A DNA stretch of 64,000 nt from Tetraselmis striata (Eukaryota; Chlorophyta; Chlorodendrophyceae; Chlorodendrales; Chlorodendraceae), in assembly GCA_006384855.1 (NCBI GenBank), contig VCJN01000285.1:124001-188000 (forward strand), read 5' to 3'. Position numbers and translations under genes: made by a program. How positions within the stretch are numbered: position 1 is the first letter of the stretch; every line of letters begins with the position of its first letter. Positions 23,701 to 32,243 of the stretch are shown one piece after another. Under the pieces are notes generated by a model, which was not told the DNA's origin, searched no databases, and saw only the letters and a program-made list of their open reading frames with translations.

Positions 23701-26004
23701 GGAGTCAGCCAGGAGGGTAGTCTTGACTGCGTCATGTCCACCGAATTTTGCTTGCAGTGTCTTTTTCTTCGCCTGAATGTATGCCATCACCATCTGGTCC
23801 GATGCCCCGCATGCATGAGACTTGTGATTCTCCGATCCGCAGAAGCCACACACACGGGCGAATGGTGGTTTGCCACCGCCGGGCTTGCCATTGCCGGACC
23901 TGCTTCCATGCCTGTTGGCGCTGCCGGCGGGTTTGCCACCGCCAGCCAAAAATGCGTATGATGTGGCTGTCCCATGGTCAAGGGGCTTACCATGTTCCGT
24001 TGGGTTGCTGGAATTCTCTGTCTGAAAGATGATTTCGGAGCAGATCTTCTCAGAGTCCAGTGGGCCATGGGAGTCCATGTTATTCTCCGCAAGGACGATG
24101 GAGCGAGCTGTGGCAGCGGCTGGGGCAGAGACATCCATCAACCCCATGACTAGCACCCCCAACATCATGTCCCCCAGCTGGGGCATGCCATCCAGATAGC
24201 CGAGGTGGTCATTCATGTCTGAAATGAGTTTGCGTTTCGCTGATACAAACTCCTCCATGCTGGTGCCTGCGGGCTGCTTAGTCACTAAGTCAGTGAGTAG
24301 CTCCACTATCTTTGGAAAGCTGGTGCGATCAAGCTTTTGATTCAGCTTATGCCATGCCACAGCTCCCTTGTTGCTGATGTTTTGGTTAGACAGCAATGTC
24401 AATTCAGAGAGGGCAACTGTGTGCTTCTGAGTGATCTGGAATAGTAAGTTGAATAAGTACATCTGCATGCCTGCGTCCAGATCAGGGTCATTGGGACCCA
24501 TCATGGCCTGAGTGATGAGGGCAGGGGCTTTCATGCCAAGATAGGAAAGAAAAGAGGCCTTAAAGTCTTTGAAGAGCCGCCCACTGACTAGCGTCGGCGT
24601 CTCTTGAAGCCGAACGCTCCTAGTTACATCCGCTAGGGTCTGCCCCAGCTGTCGAGCTTGCGCGTTCGCCCAGTTAACTTCGACGGGACTGATACTCTCC
24701 CGGCGTCGGTAGCCGGTGGACGTGCCTCGGAGCCAAGGTGGTTGTCCAACCTGGCGGCCGTCCCCGAACGCCGCCCTCTCGGTCGCCGCGCGAGAGGCGG
24801 GAGCTGCTGTCTCAGCAGCCATCTTTTCAGATGCGCTCCGCTTCTCGTGGGCTTCCAGCCTAGTGTTGAGCTCCATCTGGCATGAGTAGAGCTCGTCATA
24901 CTGGTGGGACATCTGTCCCTGCATCTCTGCCAGCTGCGATAGGAGCTGGGTCAGGAGATGCCCGCTATGTGAGTCGTCGCCTCGCCGGATGTCGGACTGG
25001 GCGTTCGCCTCTGGCGAGCCGGTCCGGTCGTCCTCGGACATCGTGGGTGGGCCGGTGATGACGAAGCAGTACAAGAAGTGGTGAAAACCACTCGTCGCGG
25101 CAGTGCCTACGGCGGGTTGAGAAAGGTTGGGTCGAGAGACCCACCACCCCCCGGCTCTGAAGCCTAAGAGATGGCCCTAAGCTCTCCCTTTTCCGAGTCC
25201 TCCACCCAAGTGTGGGGCACTGCCGGGACGCTTGGGCTGTCCCAGCTGTCCCAGAGACGGGTATCCGGCTGTCGTGCACGTGTGAGATGCACCGTCACAG
25301 CTCGCGCCGCTCGCAACGCTCCGTAACGCTCCGGTACCTGTATCGTGCAACGCTCGCAACGCTCCGTAATGCTCCTGTACCTGTGCCCCGCTCCGGTACC
25401 TGTGTGGTGCTGACTCGTGCAGCTGGCCCAGGGGGAGAACGCTGACAAGACGCTTCGGGAGGATTCGTGGATGTGACTCGAGTGGTCGAGTCCGAATGGG
25501 GGGGGGGGGGGGGGGGGGGGGCGAAGGAGGGGGGCTTGCAGCGAATTAGTCGCCTCAAACCCGAGTGGTTTGCCGAGCCTTGTTCAACAGCGGGCTCGCG
25601 CTACGCGCAGAAAAAAAACGCGGACTTCTCAGCGTGTCCTAAGTGATCGAGGACTGCCTCACCCTCGCAGTGACGAGAGGGCAACCATAACCTGTAGAGC
25701 GCGGAATTTAACGTCGGCTCTTGTGTGTGCGTGAGTGCAGAGGCGGAGGGCGAGGCGATGAGTTGCTGGAAATAAAGAAGTGATTACAAGCACTGAGGCG
25801 CCCCGCGATATGCGTGTCCCCGGCTCCGAGCTCCCTACTGCGTGCTCTGACCTCCGAGCTCAGAGATCAGGCGCGCGCAGCGCGCTAATGAGGCTCATAT
25901 ACGCGATGAGCGCACATCCGGAACAGCTAGTATATCCGAGCGATCTAATCAATGGTACTACTATAGCTGCATTGCTAATCTACCATCAACAGGGTCACCT
26001 CCAT
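8701..26004 (-). CDS. ABCF3-like: ABC-F family ATPase, GCN20/ABCF3 type, split by a retrotransposon in intron 1
   Basis: Soluble twin-ATPase ABC protein. The GCN20/ABCF3 family works on ribosomes and, in yeast, in the Gcn1-Gcn20 pathway that signals amino-acid starvation. Exons that I can join in frame (plus coordinates, read right to left): 25999-26004 (Met-Glu), 19277-19409, 18916-19041, 18613-18784, 18175-18301, 17497-17729, 17213-17393, 16765-16858, 15856-16024, 15534-15614, 14956-15117, 14350-14432, 14042-14096, 13850-13900, 13673-13744, 13487-13567, 13014-13109, 12784-12876, 12058-12203, 11185-11341, 10451-10606, 10094-10123 and 8701-8892. NBD1 has GRNGTGKST, LSGGWRMRVSIA, LFLDEPTNHLDLE and VVVSHDRSFLN. 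NBD2 has GKNGSGKST, LSGGQKSRV, LLLDEPTNHLDMDS and CVSHDQHF. There is a charged linker (KKYK) between them, no membrane segments, and about 900 residues against about 710 for the family. The excess is a duplicated N-terminal domain. One small exon between 18302 and 18612 is unresolved, because the frames do not join there. Confidence 0.85.
9005..9330. repeat. SINE-related fragments and tandem duplication in the last ABCF intron
   Basis: Motifs shared with the SINE at 5263 and 47938 (CTTCGGGGTTCTAATGAGG at 9130; GGGTTTACTTGGTA at 9247) are present in scrambled order. A pair of similar segments (about 9015-9060 and 9270-9315, both containing GGCCG-ATGCCGAT) suggests a degenerate tandem duplication of about 255 bp. 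Divergence is high. Confidence 0.4.
9664..9723. repeat. Dispersed about 60-bp repeat, copy 1
   Basis: Shares GACTGGCAACA-TGAAACCC-TGCAGCGTCTCTACGA with 32584-32644 at high identity. It sits in an ABCF intron here and in intergenic DNA there. The source element is unknown. Confidence 0.55.
10094..10123 (-). other. 30-nt microexon of the ABCF gene
   Basis: Encodes DMDSIDSLIE between the exon ending TNHL (10451) and the exon starting AVRKFEGG (8892). It is flanked by a CAG acceptor and a GTACGC donor, both junctions are phase 0, and it restores the D-loop stretch (NHLDMDS) that every ABC-F NBD2 has. Without it the protein would lack part of the region after Walker B. Confidence 0.8.
19685..19689. 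repeat. Target site duplication GGGTC, left
   Basis: Identical to 25992-25996. Together they bracket the copia element exactly at its TG and CA ends. Confidence 0.9.
19690..19988 (-). repeat. 3' LTR of the copia element
   Basis: 299 bp, identical by eye to 25693-25991. In element orientation it starts TGTTGATGG and ends GCTCTACA. Confidence 0.93.
19989..19999 (-). promoter_or_regulatory. Polypurine tract of the copia element
   Basis: In element orientation TTGGGGGGGAG directly abuts the 3' LTR, the position and composition expected of the plus-strand primer. Confidence 0.8.
20065..25074 (-). CDS. Copia Gag-Pol polyprotein, intact
   Basis: 1,669 codons without a stop; an alternative start is Met12 at 25041. 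Domain order is that of Ty1/copia: Gag region, then a CCHC zinc knuckle (C-x2-C-x4-H-x4-C, residues 409-422), aspartic protease (about 515-600), integrase with HHCC finger (about 680-718) and catalytic triad D745, D817, E853, reverse transcriptase (about 1175-1420) with YVDD at 1343-1346, and RNase H (about 1515-1640). The integrase-before-RT order separates it from Ty3/gypsy. The protease motif reads DGG where copia elements usually have DSG; the catalytic Asp is present. No frameshift separates gag and pol. All key residues are present, so the element may be active; that is inference. Confidence 0.95.
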   Translation of the reverse strand: MYCFVITGPPTMSEDDRTGSPEANAQSDIRRGDDSHSGHLLTQLLSQLAEMQGQMSHQYDELYSCQMELNTRLEAHEKRSASEKMAAETAAPASRAATERAAFGDGRQVGQPPWLRGTSTGYRRRESISPVEVNWANAQARQLGQTLADVTRSVRLQETPTLVSGRLFKDFKASFLSYLGMKAPALITQAMMGPNDPDLDAGMQMYLFNLLFQITQKHTVALSELTLLSNQNISNKGAVAWHKLNQKLDRTSFPKIVELLTDLVTKQPAGTSMEEFVSAKRKLISDMNDHLGYLDGMPQLGDMMLGVLVMGLMDVSAPAAATARSIVLAENNMDSHGPLDSEKICSEIIFQTENSSNPTEHGKPLDHGTATSYAFLAGGGKPAGSANRHGSRSGNGKPGGGKPPFARVCGFCGSENHKSHACGASDQMVMAYIQAKKKTLQAKFGGHDAVKTTLLADSGEAQPEPELEQEADPSHEDATDLDEEVPSPTLAPSVTAFLANDKTQRCTSLPKLDGQWIVDGGCNWTLTAYPQDFAQGELELITSTESVGGVRTTVAGKGMVDITINLLEGGLAALPQPHEATVIGQRTIRVPALYTPSLPSTNTMGAGRLLSQSWLQQHGQCGFKFNAGANWGWMATDAGLVLLKSLNGLYLLDDGQTSSAKAHVPFALLSQSELDDAKLWHKRLGHLHMAGMQAQHSHGVADVPHFPTAVRNIHCESCHMNKAVAAKRNKQPARKPDGACELLSVDGFGPVHIPSAGGFRYCIGVICHYSGFEWLRFLKHKSDSAHAMRSIMQEVRHFFLRYWSEGGRQFAPRVRFDRDTVFETDEMDDIIGSFGGKIEWTAPYHHHQHGKVERPWRTLRDSACAMMHEMSVPSRMWTTAIHTANWLKCRRYSPANGPAGGVPITLLTKGAIVPDLSGCKVYGCQAYVKLPEGGRRKLDCKAFKGVMVGYADMSPGYRIYNPATGRLTVTVHVAFDEALSGFGRDPSTQSAIIVEDLPDEGPTTRDTQPTGQGDDQHDCHHDGISDHAIMSPAADAVEIIRSSRCRKPPDRLIACMAQTSICCDMQADDMLPDMVGKPPDISPAALITQDSGMQGQPHDRDPLTMMAQAAQNSALLDTSSEAKGCIIGHSADTLVAFLSAKDIKIPKTLKQALADPQHAEGWNGSIQVEYEQLTANCTWHLVPWPEGANVIPCMWVFNAKADRNGELEKYKARLVACGNRQHAGHDFAEVFSPVIRISSLRVFFVIVAAKRLYLRQLDAVTAYLNAKIPAGEKVYMRQPDGFNDGTGRVCQLDKCIYGLRQSGKHWNDMIARWLQDNGWVQSKADPCCFIYIANNVYGILGLYVDDMPLAGSSEAWLDAFVTHIKQRFKIKQQPQLWILGMGVDYERDLGKITLSQTAYIAQILNRFGMTACNASVVPMDKNYTNHLPASAPPSPALDAPDKALYKQMLGSLLYVATCTRPDISTALSILGSVQAAPTQMHMTALKRVLRYLKGTMDRGLALGASSDDSLRLIGHVDADYANDPVQRRSRSGFVYSLGDYGACNWKTTLQPCIALSTCEAEYMALCMALKDGIHLRLLVDELLGRRTEEPLLLLEDNQSAISFANNSIISDRTKHIDVKYHFLKDHVQAGTVQLKYVPTDNNVADMLTKPLPAPALAKHARTAMGRNRN
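25075..25692 (-). other. 5' leader of the copia element with candidate primer-binding site
   Basis: Untranslated leader between the 5' LTR and the polyprotein start. It contains a G tract (25498-25520 on the plus strand) and imperfect tandem units based on CGCTCGCAACGCTCCGTAA (25305-25405). Next to the LTR, in element orientation, is GGTTATGGTTGCC. Its first seven bases match the complement of the anticodon loop of initiator tRNA-Met, the half-tRNA primer type known from Drosophila copia. The priming assignment is tentative. Confidence 0.55.
25693..25991 (-). repeat. 5' LTR of the copia element
   Basis: 299 bp, identical by eye to the left LTR. It is followed by the GGGTC target duplication at 25992-25996. 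Confidence 0.93.
25992..25996. repeat. Target site duplication GGGTC, right
   Basis: Matches 19685-19689. On the minus strand it forms bases 3-7 of the ABCF intron 1 donor sequence GTGACCC. Confidence 0.9.
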
Positions 26005-26820
26005 CAGCGCCGCCAGTCAGTCGCCGACTTCCGTGTCAAGGTGTTGCCGCCCGCTTCCCTGCCGATCAGCGGCGGCCGCAGCGCAGCATGGACTGCGTTG
26101 GAGACAGGTGGATGGCGCGCACTTGCCTGACCTCGCCCTGCTGCTACTGCTGCTAGCATGCGGCGCGACATTGATGACGACCTACCACAGTATGCTGACG
26201 ACCAAAGCAGAGGCTTTACTGAGTTGGGGTACAAGGAAAGGTTCCGGAAAATGGACGGAAAGAAATGGGGAAGGAAAAGGCATAGTCGCTACATTGATAA
26301 AGAGCAGCGCATCAGTAGAGCTGCCGGCCGTGCGAGTATTTATAATATAGGCCGCGCGCGCGCGCGGAGGCTGGTAATAATACAGCAGCCCACGAAAATC
26401 TCTGCTGTTTTTATGGGTGTGATTTGGGTTTGGTCGCTTCTAGTCGGTAAACCCACGCATACTCAACGCCGTTGCAGCAATTGCGAGGATAACCATGAAA
26501 GAACGTGCACATGGTGTGCTGGGGCCAATGCGACGGCGTGCGTGGCGCGCGCGCTTATTATGCGGCGCTACCAGTGCATGAGTGCAACAAGTGCTGCATG
26601 GCCGGGCTGTAAACGGTTTGAGCGCACGGCACGCCGTCATCTGGACATAAAGAACCGTGTTTTTCTCCCATGGTCGCCGAGATACATGTGTTGGCCACCT
26701 ACCCCATGCTGCCGCGAGGCGCGTGATTTGAAGTCTTTGGTCAGCTAGCGGGCTGCATGCGACATTCGCAAACATGTTGTTCGACATGTAAGAAGCATGA
26801 ATATCGAATCGCGTTTTGAT
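26005..26820. other. Upstream flank of the ABCF gene
   Basis: Should hold the ABCF 5' UTR and promoter (minus strand). A 196-codon plus-strand frame at 26158-26748 has no recognisable domain and I do not call it a gene. A short alternating GC run (GCGCGCGCGC) is at 26353. Confidence 0.35.
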
Positions 26821-26940
26821 TCATAACATTTCGACATTTTATCAGATCGGGCTGTAAATTATTGCGGTATAAAGTCTGTGACCTGAGCTTTCCAATGCAC
26901 TATTTACAGCCCAATCTGATAATTGTTGAAGTGTTACATG
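26821..26940. repeat. Imperfect inverted repeat (foldback)
   Basis: Arms of about 43 bp (26821-26863 and 26897-26940) share TTATCAGAT-GGGCTGTAAAT read in opposite directions, at roughly 80 percent identity, with a spacer of about 33 bp. It could be a small MITE-like foldback element. Confidence 0.55.
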
Positions 26941-27772
26941 GCTTGTCAAAGTCACCCCCCTATTCTGGTATCCCAGCCAGCCCACTCACTGTGGGTGGGG
27001 CGCATGATGGAGGCATGTAATGCGCCCTTCCACGCAAGCCCCCAGGGGCGAGGACCCCTTGGATAGGTCTCCACGTCACGCGGACCCCGTCATCATTTTG
27101 ACTTTCTCCCCTTGGATGATGAGTGACATGTGTTACAACACGCACGCAAACCTGAGGAGCAGTGGCGACATTGTTGTCGAGGGGGCCAGCCCGCGCTTAG
27201 CCTACGGTGCGGGCGGTATAAGCATGCACCTATGAAATCGAAGGGACATTATGTGTGTTACTTTCACCCAGCGAGGCGCGGCCAACGGCACTTATTTTGC
27301 AGCTTGGATAATTGTGGGATATTGGCCCCATCACGACGACGGCATTACCGGCACACTCTCATAGAAACGCCATGCATTGCATCGGTAGCGTGCATGGATT
27401 AGGCTCAAGCTCGGTCGTCTTACAGCGCATGCATACTTCCACCCAATACCGGAAGCGCGTGGGGATATGCGACGGATGGTACCTACGCCGCCAACAAGTT
27501 GCCCGCTATTCATCGCCCGTTTTTCTGTGGTTTTAGCCAAACAATGTCATTGCCAAAGAACAATTCTAAAAGTGCGATAACCGGGAGAAACAGCTGCCTC
27601 CTTGGCGTAGGAGGCTTGCATACACTGGATTGCAAGGCTCCATGGCCCCATGGCCCCATGGCTTGGGGACCAAGGCGAGGATACGCGCGGATTTCTATGT
27701 GCCAAGACTTATGTGGACTGGTGTATAAGGGGAAATTGCAAAACAGGGTACACTTCTGACTAGATTTGCAGT
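26941..27772. other. Repeat-rich intergenic DNA
   Basis: No supported gene. The short frames are unrelated to each other. Confidence 0.35.
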
Positions 27773-28114
27773 TTCAACATGCAATCGACTCTGGTTTTGC
27801 CAAAAAGGGTGCGGAGGCTACTTTACACGGAAAAGCGCCATTTTATGGCTGGGAAGGTTCGGCGAGATGGGGGGGGGGGGGGGGGGGGGGGGGTGATGTC
27901 GGAGGAGGAGGCCGGAGGGCGGAGGCGGAAACAGGAAGGCGCTGCCGAAGGCAGCGAGCTGGAAGACGGCAGACTAACTGCTGATGGCTGTCCTTAGTAG
28001 CTCCCCGGCCGGGAGCGCAGGGCTCGCGGGCGATGGGGCAGCCCGTACTGAAACCCGATGGTACCGGAAACCTAACCGGTTGAACCTATCAACATACCGT
28101 ACAGATCGCACTAG
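27773..28114. repeat. Dispersed repeat, copy 1
   Basis: Segments recur at 37068-37400 in the same order: TTTCAA-, TCTGGTT-TGCCAAAA, GG-TTACACGGA, a G tract (27871-27893 here), GCTGGAAGACGGCAG versus ACTGGAAGATGGCAG, and further right AACCCCATAAAC (28135 here, 37358 there). Identity is patchy. Confidence 0.5.
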
Positions 28115-28815
28115 GACAATTAAATTTGTTAGGGAACCCCATAAACACGTTTGGTTTAAACAGGCCGAAACCCGGCTTTTAAAAAAACGGGGTGCAATGA
28201 CAACTTGCAAAACATGGCGTTCCATACTTGGCCACTCCTTTACAATTGCAAAACAGGCGGCGGGCGGTGCGACGGCTCAATAAGCCCGTGGGATCGACCG
28301 ATCAAGATGCGCGCCTGCGAGGCTTCGGGAGCATGTACCAGTGGTTAGCCTTGGTAGCGCCTATAGCGAAAATGTATATATCTGGGGAGCATTTGTCGCC
28401 AGCCGCTTACGATCGCGCCCCATCGCCGATCCGCCCAACCTATGGCATGTGCGGCGATTCCTATGGGCATGCGTGTTGGTTCAGTCCGCCGAATCGTCGA
28501 CGAGTTTTCACCTGTCACGCGTCTATGCAGCGCTTTGGTTATTTTTAGTGCCCCCGACATTGCCCCGCCGGACGCTGATGCGACGACGGACCGGGCCGCC
28601 GCCGGGCCGGGCCGCCGAGCAGCCGGCCGTCTACGAGTAATCCTTACACGTTGTTATTCTGCAATTTGCCATACCCCGATTTGCACCCTGTTTTGGGACA
28701 ACATCATCTTTTGCAATCTGCCACTGCTCGGGATAGCGCCATGTTTTGCAAAAGCCCATTTTCACCCTATTCTGCAAATAAAGTCAGAAATGTACCATGT
28801 TTTGTAATTTTGCCA
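28115..28815. mobile_element. Degenerate TIR element, copy B
   Basis: Related to 45921-46640. Shared blocks include GCAAAACATGGCGTTCC near the left end and TTTTGCAATCTGCCA-TGCTCGGGAT, TTGCAAAAGCC and AATAAAGTCAGAA near the right end. The right end read in reverse (GCTTTTGCAAAACATGGCG) resembles the left end, so the element has long imperfect terminal inverted repeats. It encodes no transposase. It is a non-autonomous DNA element by structure; the superfamily is unknown. Confidence 0.5.
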
Positions 28816-29423
28816 TAATATTATATAAACATACCAAGCATTTTCAATTGCCGTGGATGTAGTTGTACGCATCATGCGGAGTACAAGCTGGATGAGACAT
28901 GCATTAATAATATTTTCAAAATGCCGGTTTTCCGTGCCGTAGCCAGCCGCACGTATAATGCGGCGGCTATCAATTTGATTGCTCAGTCTATCGTCGTGCT
29001 TACCGGAACAGGGACAGGATTCGAGCGTAAACGATACATGCCGGGGCGTTGCAAATTGTCCCGGTATTTTGGTACAAAATACTCACATTAAACCCTGTCA
29101 AGGTTACAAGGGTTTCGACCTTTTCACGTATACTAAGTCTTGCATGAAGTACATGCGCACCTGATGGCGGCGGGTGGGGTCTGGGGCACCCGTAGTCGTC
29201 GCTATAAAAAGTTGCTTGGCGCAGAGTGAGGGCTGTCCCGTTATTCAACGGGGCAGCCCTCCAACAGCCCCGCGCCTTCCAACACATTTTAGCCTTCCCG
29301 CTCTGCAATCGCTGAGCTTGAAACCAAGGCAATCGTGTTTTGCAGGTGTACGGTGTTGCCGGCATCATGTAGTGCGCCCGGCTCGCTCGCGCGGCTGTCA
29401 ACAAGGCCACGGGCAAGTGGAAG
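28816..29423. other. Intergenic
   Basis: No gene is supported. It lies between the TIR element and the MULE relic. Confidence 0.4.
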
Positions 29424-32019
29424 TTGCACTCAAGCAACGATGATGTTCACACACTCGCGCTTCTCGACATTCGTTGTGGGGAGGGTGTACCTCGGTCGCT
29501 TCGCGCCATACTGCAGCCGCTTATGTTTCGTGGAATGGCGACAAAGAGAGCGTTGGATCACGTGGGCCGCTCGACCATGCGCGCTGTCGGAGTCTTGGAC
29601 GCCATACGGCCCCAACTCTTGACTCAAAGAATAAGGGGCGGGAAAAATGTATTCTCAAGCTCGGCAAGGGAGCATTACAACTCGTGTGTTTTCACGACCT
29701 ACACGAGTGGGCCGAATCGAAGTAGGTATTGCCTTCAGGCAAGGCTTTGGATAAGGTGTCGGAAACCGACTTGGTTGTGCTCCGAGACGGGGTGGATCAG
29801 GAGTAGAGTGCATTGGCGTTTTCTTCGCTCGATCTCTTAAGCATGCTTCGCATGGCTTTGCTATCTGAACTGCCTTTGCATCTTATGACTGACGGCACGC
29901 ACAATGTGTCGTTCAACAAGTGGATCCTTCTAACGGTCGGCCCGACTACGAGCAGAGAGTCAAGCTTCGACCGAAAACTCGTCAATATGTTATTGCCAAT
30001 TGCGTTTTGCTTCGCTCGGTCAGAGACCGCGCCTGCCGTTCTTACCCTCTTTCGAGGACTCGCGTCATCAACTTGCCGCGAGCTTTCTGGCATCGCCCTC
30101 AACCCTCGTGCAATTGTCTTCAACAACGGCTCCGGAGTGGTTTGGCAATTAGGGCGATGTTCCCTGCGGCCAAGGTGACGCCCGTTCGTCTCTTTCACGG
30201 TAGTGGGTATCGGGGCGGACGGCGGCTTTGGCCTGAACTTGTGTCTTGCAACTGCTGCCGCAGGCCGTAACATGGTACTACCATCTCTTCCGAAAGATTT
30301 AACTAAGGGGCACACAGCTGGAGGAGGATTGCCGCAGCAACCCTGTCCTCACTCACGAACGCAACAAGTCGTTGTGTCTAGAGACTTTCACCACGATCTA
30401 CAAAAGCAGCACCCGCGAGCAAGCTGAAGCCGTCGCTGACGTGTTGATGGCGGAGTGGCGTCGTGCTGGTGAGAGACGGGCGGCACGGTGGCTCGTAAAC
30501 GAGTACCTAGGCAGCAATTTAACATGGATAAACTGCACCCCAGGAGGAGCATGTGATCCTGCCTCCACCAACTCTCAGGAGAGTTGGCACCGCGCAAGTA
30601 AATGTGACGAACAGTTTGACAAACGTCGCCGGCCGACTGATACTCTGCTCGAGGAGGGCTTCCCGACCTATGCAAGCAGCCATGCGCGCAACCCACTGAG
30701 TTGTATGAGGACTTCAGCTCCGGACTTCAGCAAGAATTCTCACACTACTACATTCATGGCGCGAACGACTTCTTGAACCCCGATAGGAGTGGACTGAAGC
30801 TCTACATGTGGCATGACGGCGAGTTTTTCGTCAATGCTGATTGCCACTCCGAGGACCATGTCACCATGGCACGCATTGTCGCGTATACCAGCAGCATGCG
30901 AGGGATGCTGCCCAAGCCATGTCGCTCCTTGCAAGCAGTCGGAAAGTTTGATGTTGACTGAAGTGCGTTAGTGCGGACGACGATAGGATTTCTTGCGACT
31001 ACGACGAGTTCAAAAGGTACCGGCAGTGCAGGCCACTTCCATTTTTGGCGGGCACTTCACGATACGGATGTTTACCGGCGTTTCGAGTATGGCGACGTAG
31101 GCGTGGCGGGGCATCACTCTCCGCACCGAGCTGCACACGGCGTTCCAGCTTTACAGGTCGAACCACCGGACGGTGCAGGGCGCAAACGTGGCAGGAAACG
31201 AGGTAGTGTTGGCAGGCATGGACAAGGCAGGGCGCTTGCCCGTGGACGATACGAGGCGGAGGTCGTTCGGGCATTGCCGTGACTGCGCGTCAACCGCGTC
31301 ACCACCCGGTGCCCGTGCCCCCGGCGAAACCACTAGTTGCCACGCTCGTCGCCGAGCCGGTGGCCGATCTTTAGAATATCCAAGGTGGCCCGGTCCCCGC
31401 GGCGGACACAACAATATCCAAAGTGGCCCGGTCCCCGCGGCGGACACAGCCGCATGCAACGGGATGCAGCCCCGCAAGCGCGGGCGCTCCCGCAAGGCTG
31501 CTGCAGTTCCGTTCGCCGTGCCCTTGAAGTCCGTGCCATGCCTCGAGCATGACCTTCCGCATGCGGGGCATGGGAGAGGGAAGAAGGCTCCCATGCGCGA
31601 GAGACCCCTCCAGCGTGCGGCAGCTTCAGTCACCAAGGCCGTCATTGAGCCCGGCGACGGACTTCGGGGTTCGAAGGCGGAGCAGAGCAGCGGGCAGCAG
31701 CCCCGCAAGCGTGGCCGGCCTCGTAAAGCCGCCGCTGCCCGCGTCGCTACGTACGCACGTCGAAGCGCCACGCCACATTCAGCAGACTAGGCACGCTGGA
31801 CCGGGAAACGGGCAACAACCCCGCAAGTGCGCGCGGCCCAACCTTCCCGGGTCGAAGGTGGCGCAACACGCGAGCGACCCCGCAAATAAGCGGCAGCGAA
31901 TTGTCCCTGCCAAAAAAAGAGTTGCCGCCCTCTCTCCGGATGCCGAGAGTCGTCGACTTATGGAGGATCTGGATGCCGAGCTTGGAATCCACTCTGCCTC
32001 CAGCTGGGATGGTCTATAG
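29424..32019 (+). pseudogene. Decayed MULE (Mutator-like) transposase with AT-hook tail
   Basis: Recognisable only across several frames. Frame 29813-30178 reads HLMTDGTHNVSFNKWILL and PIAFCFARSETAPAVLTLF, which fits the MULE core with the first catalytic Asp. Frame 30372-30776 reads EAVADVLMAEWRRAGER, then STNSQESWHRASK, the conserved block after the DDE core. Frame 30701-30961 continues it. The tail (31173-31790 and on to 32019 in another frame) holds two AT-hook-like motifs, RKRGRSRK and RKRGRPRK. Frame changes and stops mean that it is dead. Terminal repeats were not found. A 42-bp tandem duplication (ATATCCAA-GTGGCCCGGTC) lies at 31375-31450. Confidence 0.6.
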
Positions 32020-32111
32020 GCTAGGACGACATGCCGCAGGGAGCGCCCGCCGAAGAGGCCGCAGAAGCGGCCGAGCTTCCCGACTGCGACCAAGTAGCAA
32101 CCATGGTTGGG

Positions 32112-32243
32112 TTGCAGTCGTGTTTCGCGTTTTGCAGTCTGCATTGCAGTACTGCATGCTGCATGCATGCTGCAGAGCCGGTTGCATTGCAGTCTGCAGT
32201 CGCAGCATGCAGTTGCTGCAACTTGCAGTGCAGCTTGCAGTCA
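32112..32243. repeat. TGCA-rich palindromic cluster
   Basis: About 16 TGCA tetramers in 132 bp, mostly as TTGCAGT, CTGCAG or GCATGC, directly downstream of the MULE relic. No fixed period. Confidence 0.6.

Larger units (their letters stand above)
19690..25991 (-). mobile_element. Complete Ty1/copia LTR retrotransposon
   Basis: A 6,302-bp element with two LTRs of 299 bp (19690-19988 and 25693-25991) that look identical when read base by base. It is bounded by TG...CA and a GGGTC target duplication. It carries one uninterrupted polyprotein frame on the minus strand, so the 5' LTR is the right-hand one. Identical LTRs and an intact frame mean a recent insertion. It lies inside intron 1 of the ABCF gene in the same orientation, two bases after the splice donor GT. 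Confidence 0.95.

Noticed and set aside
26158-26748. 196-codon frame with a few Cys residues
   Set aside because: No recognisable domain, no splice context, and it lies where the ABCF promoter should be.
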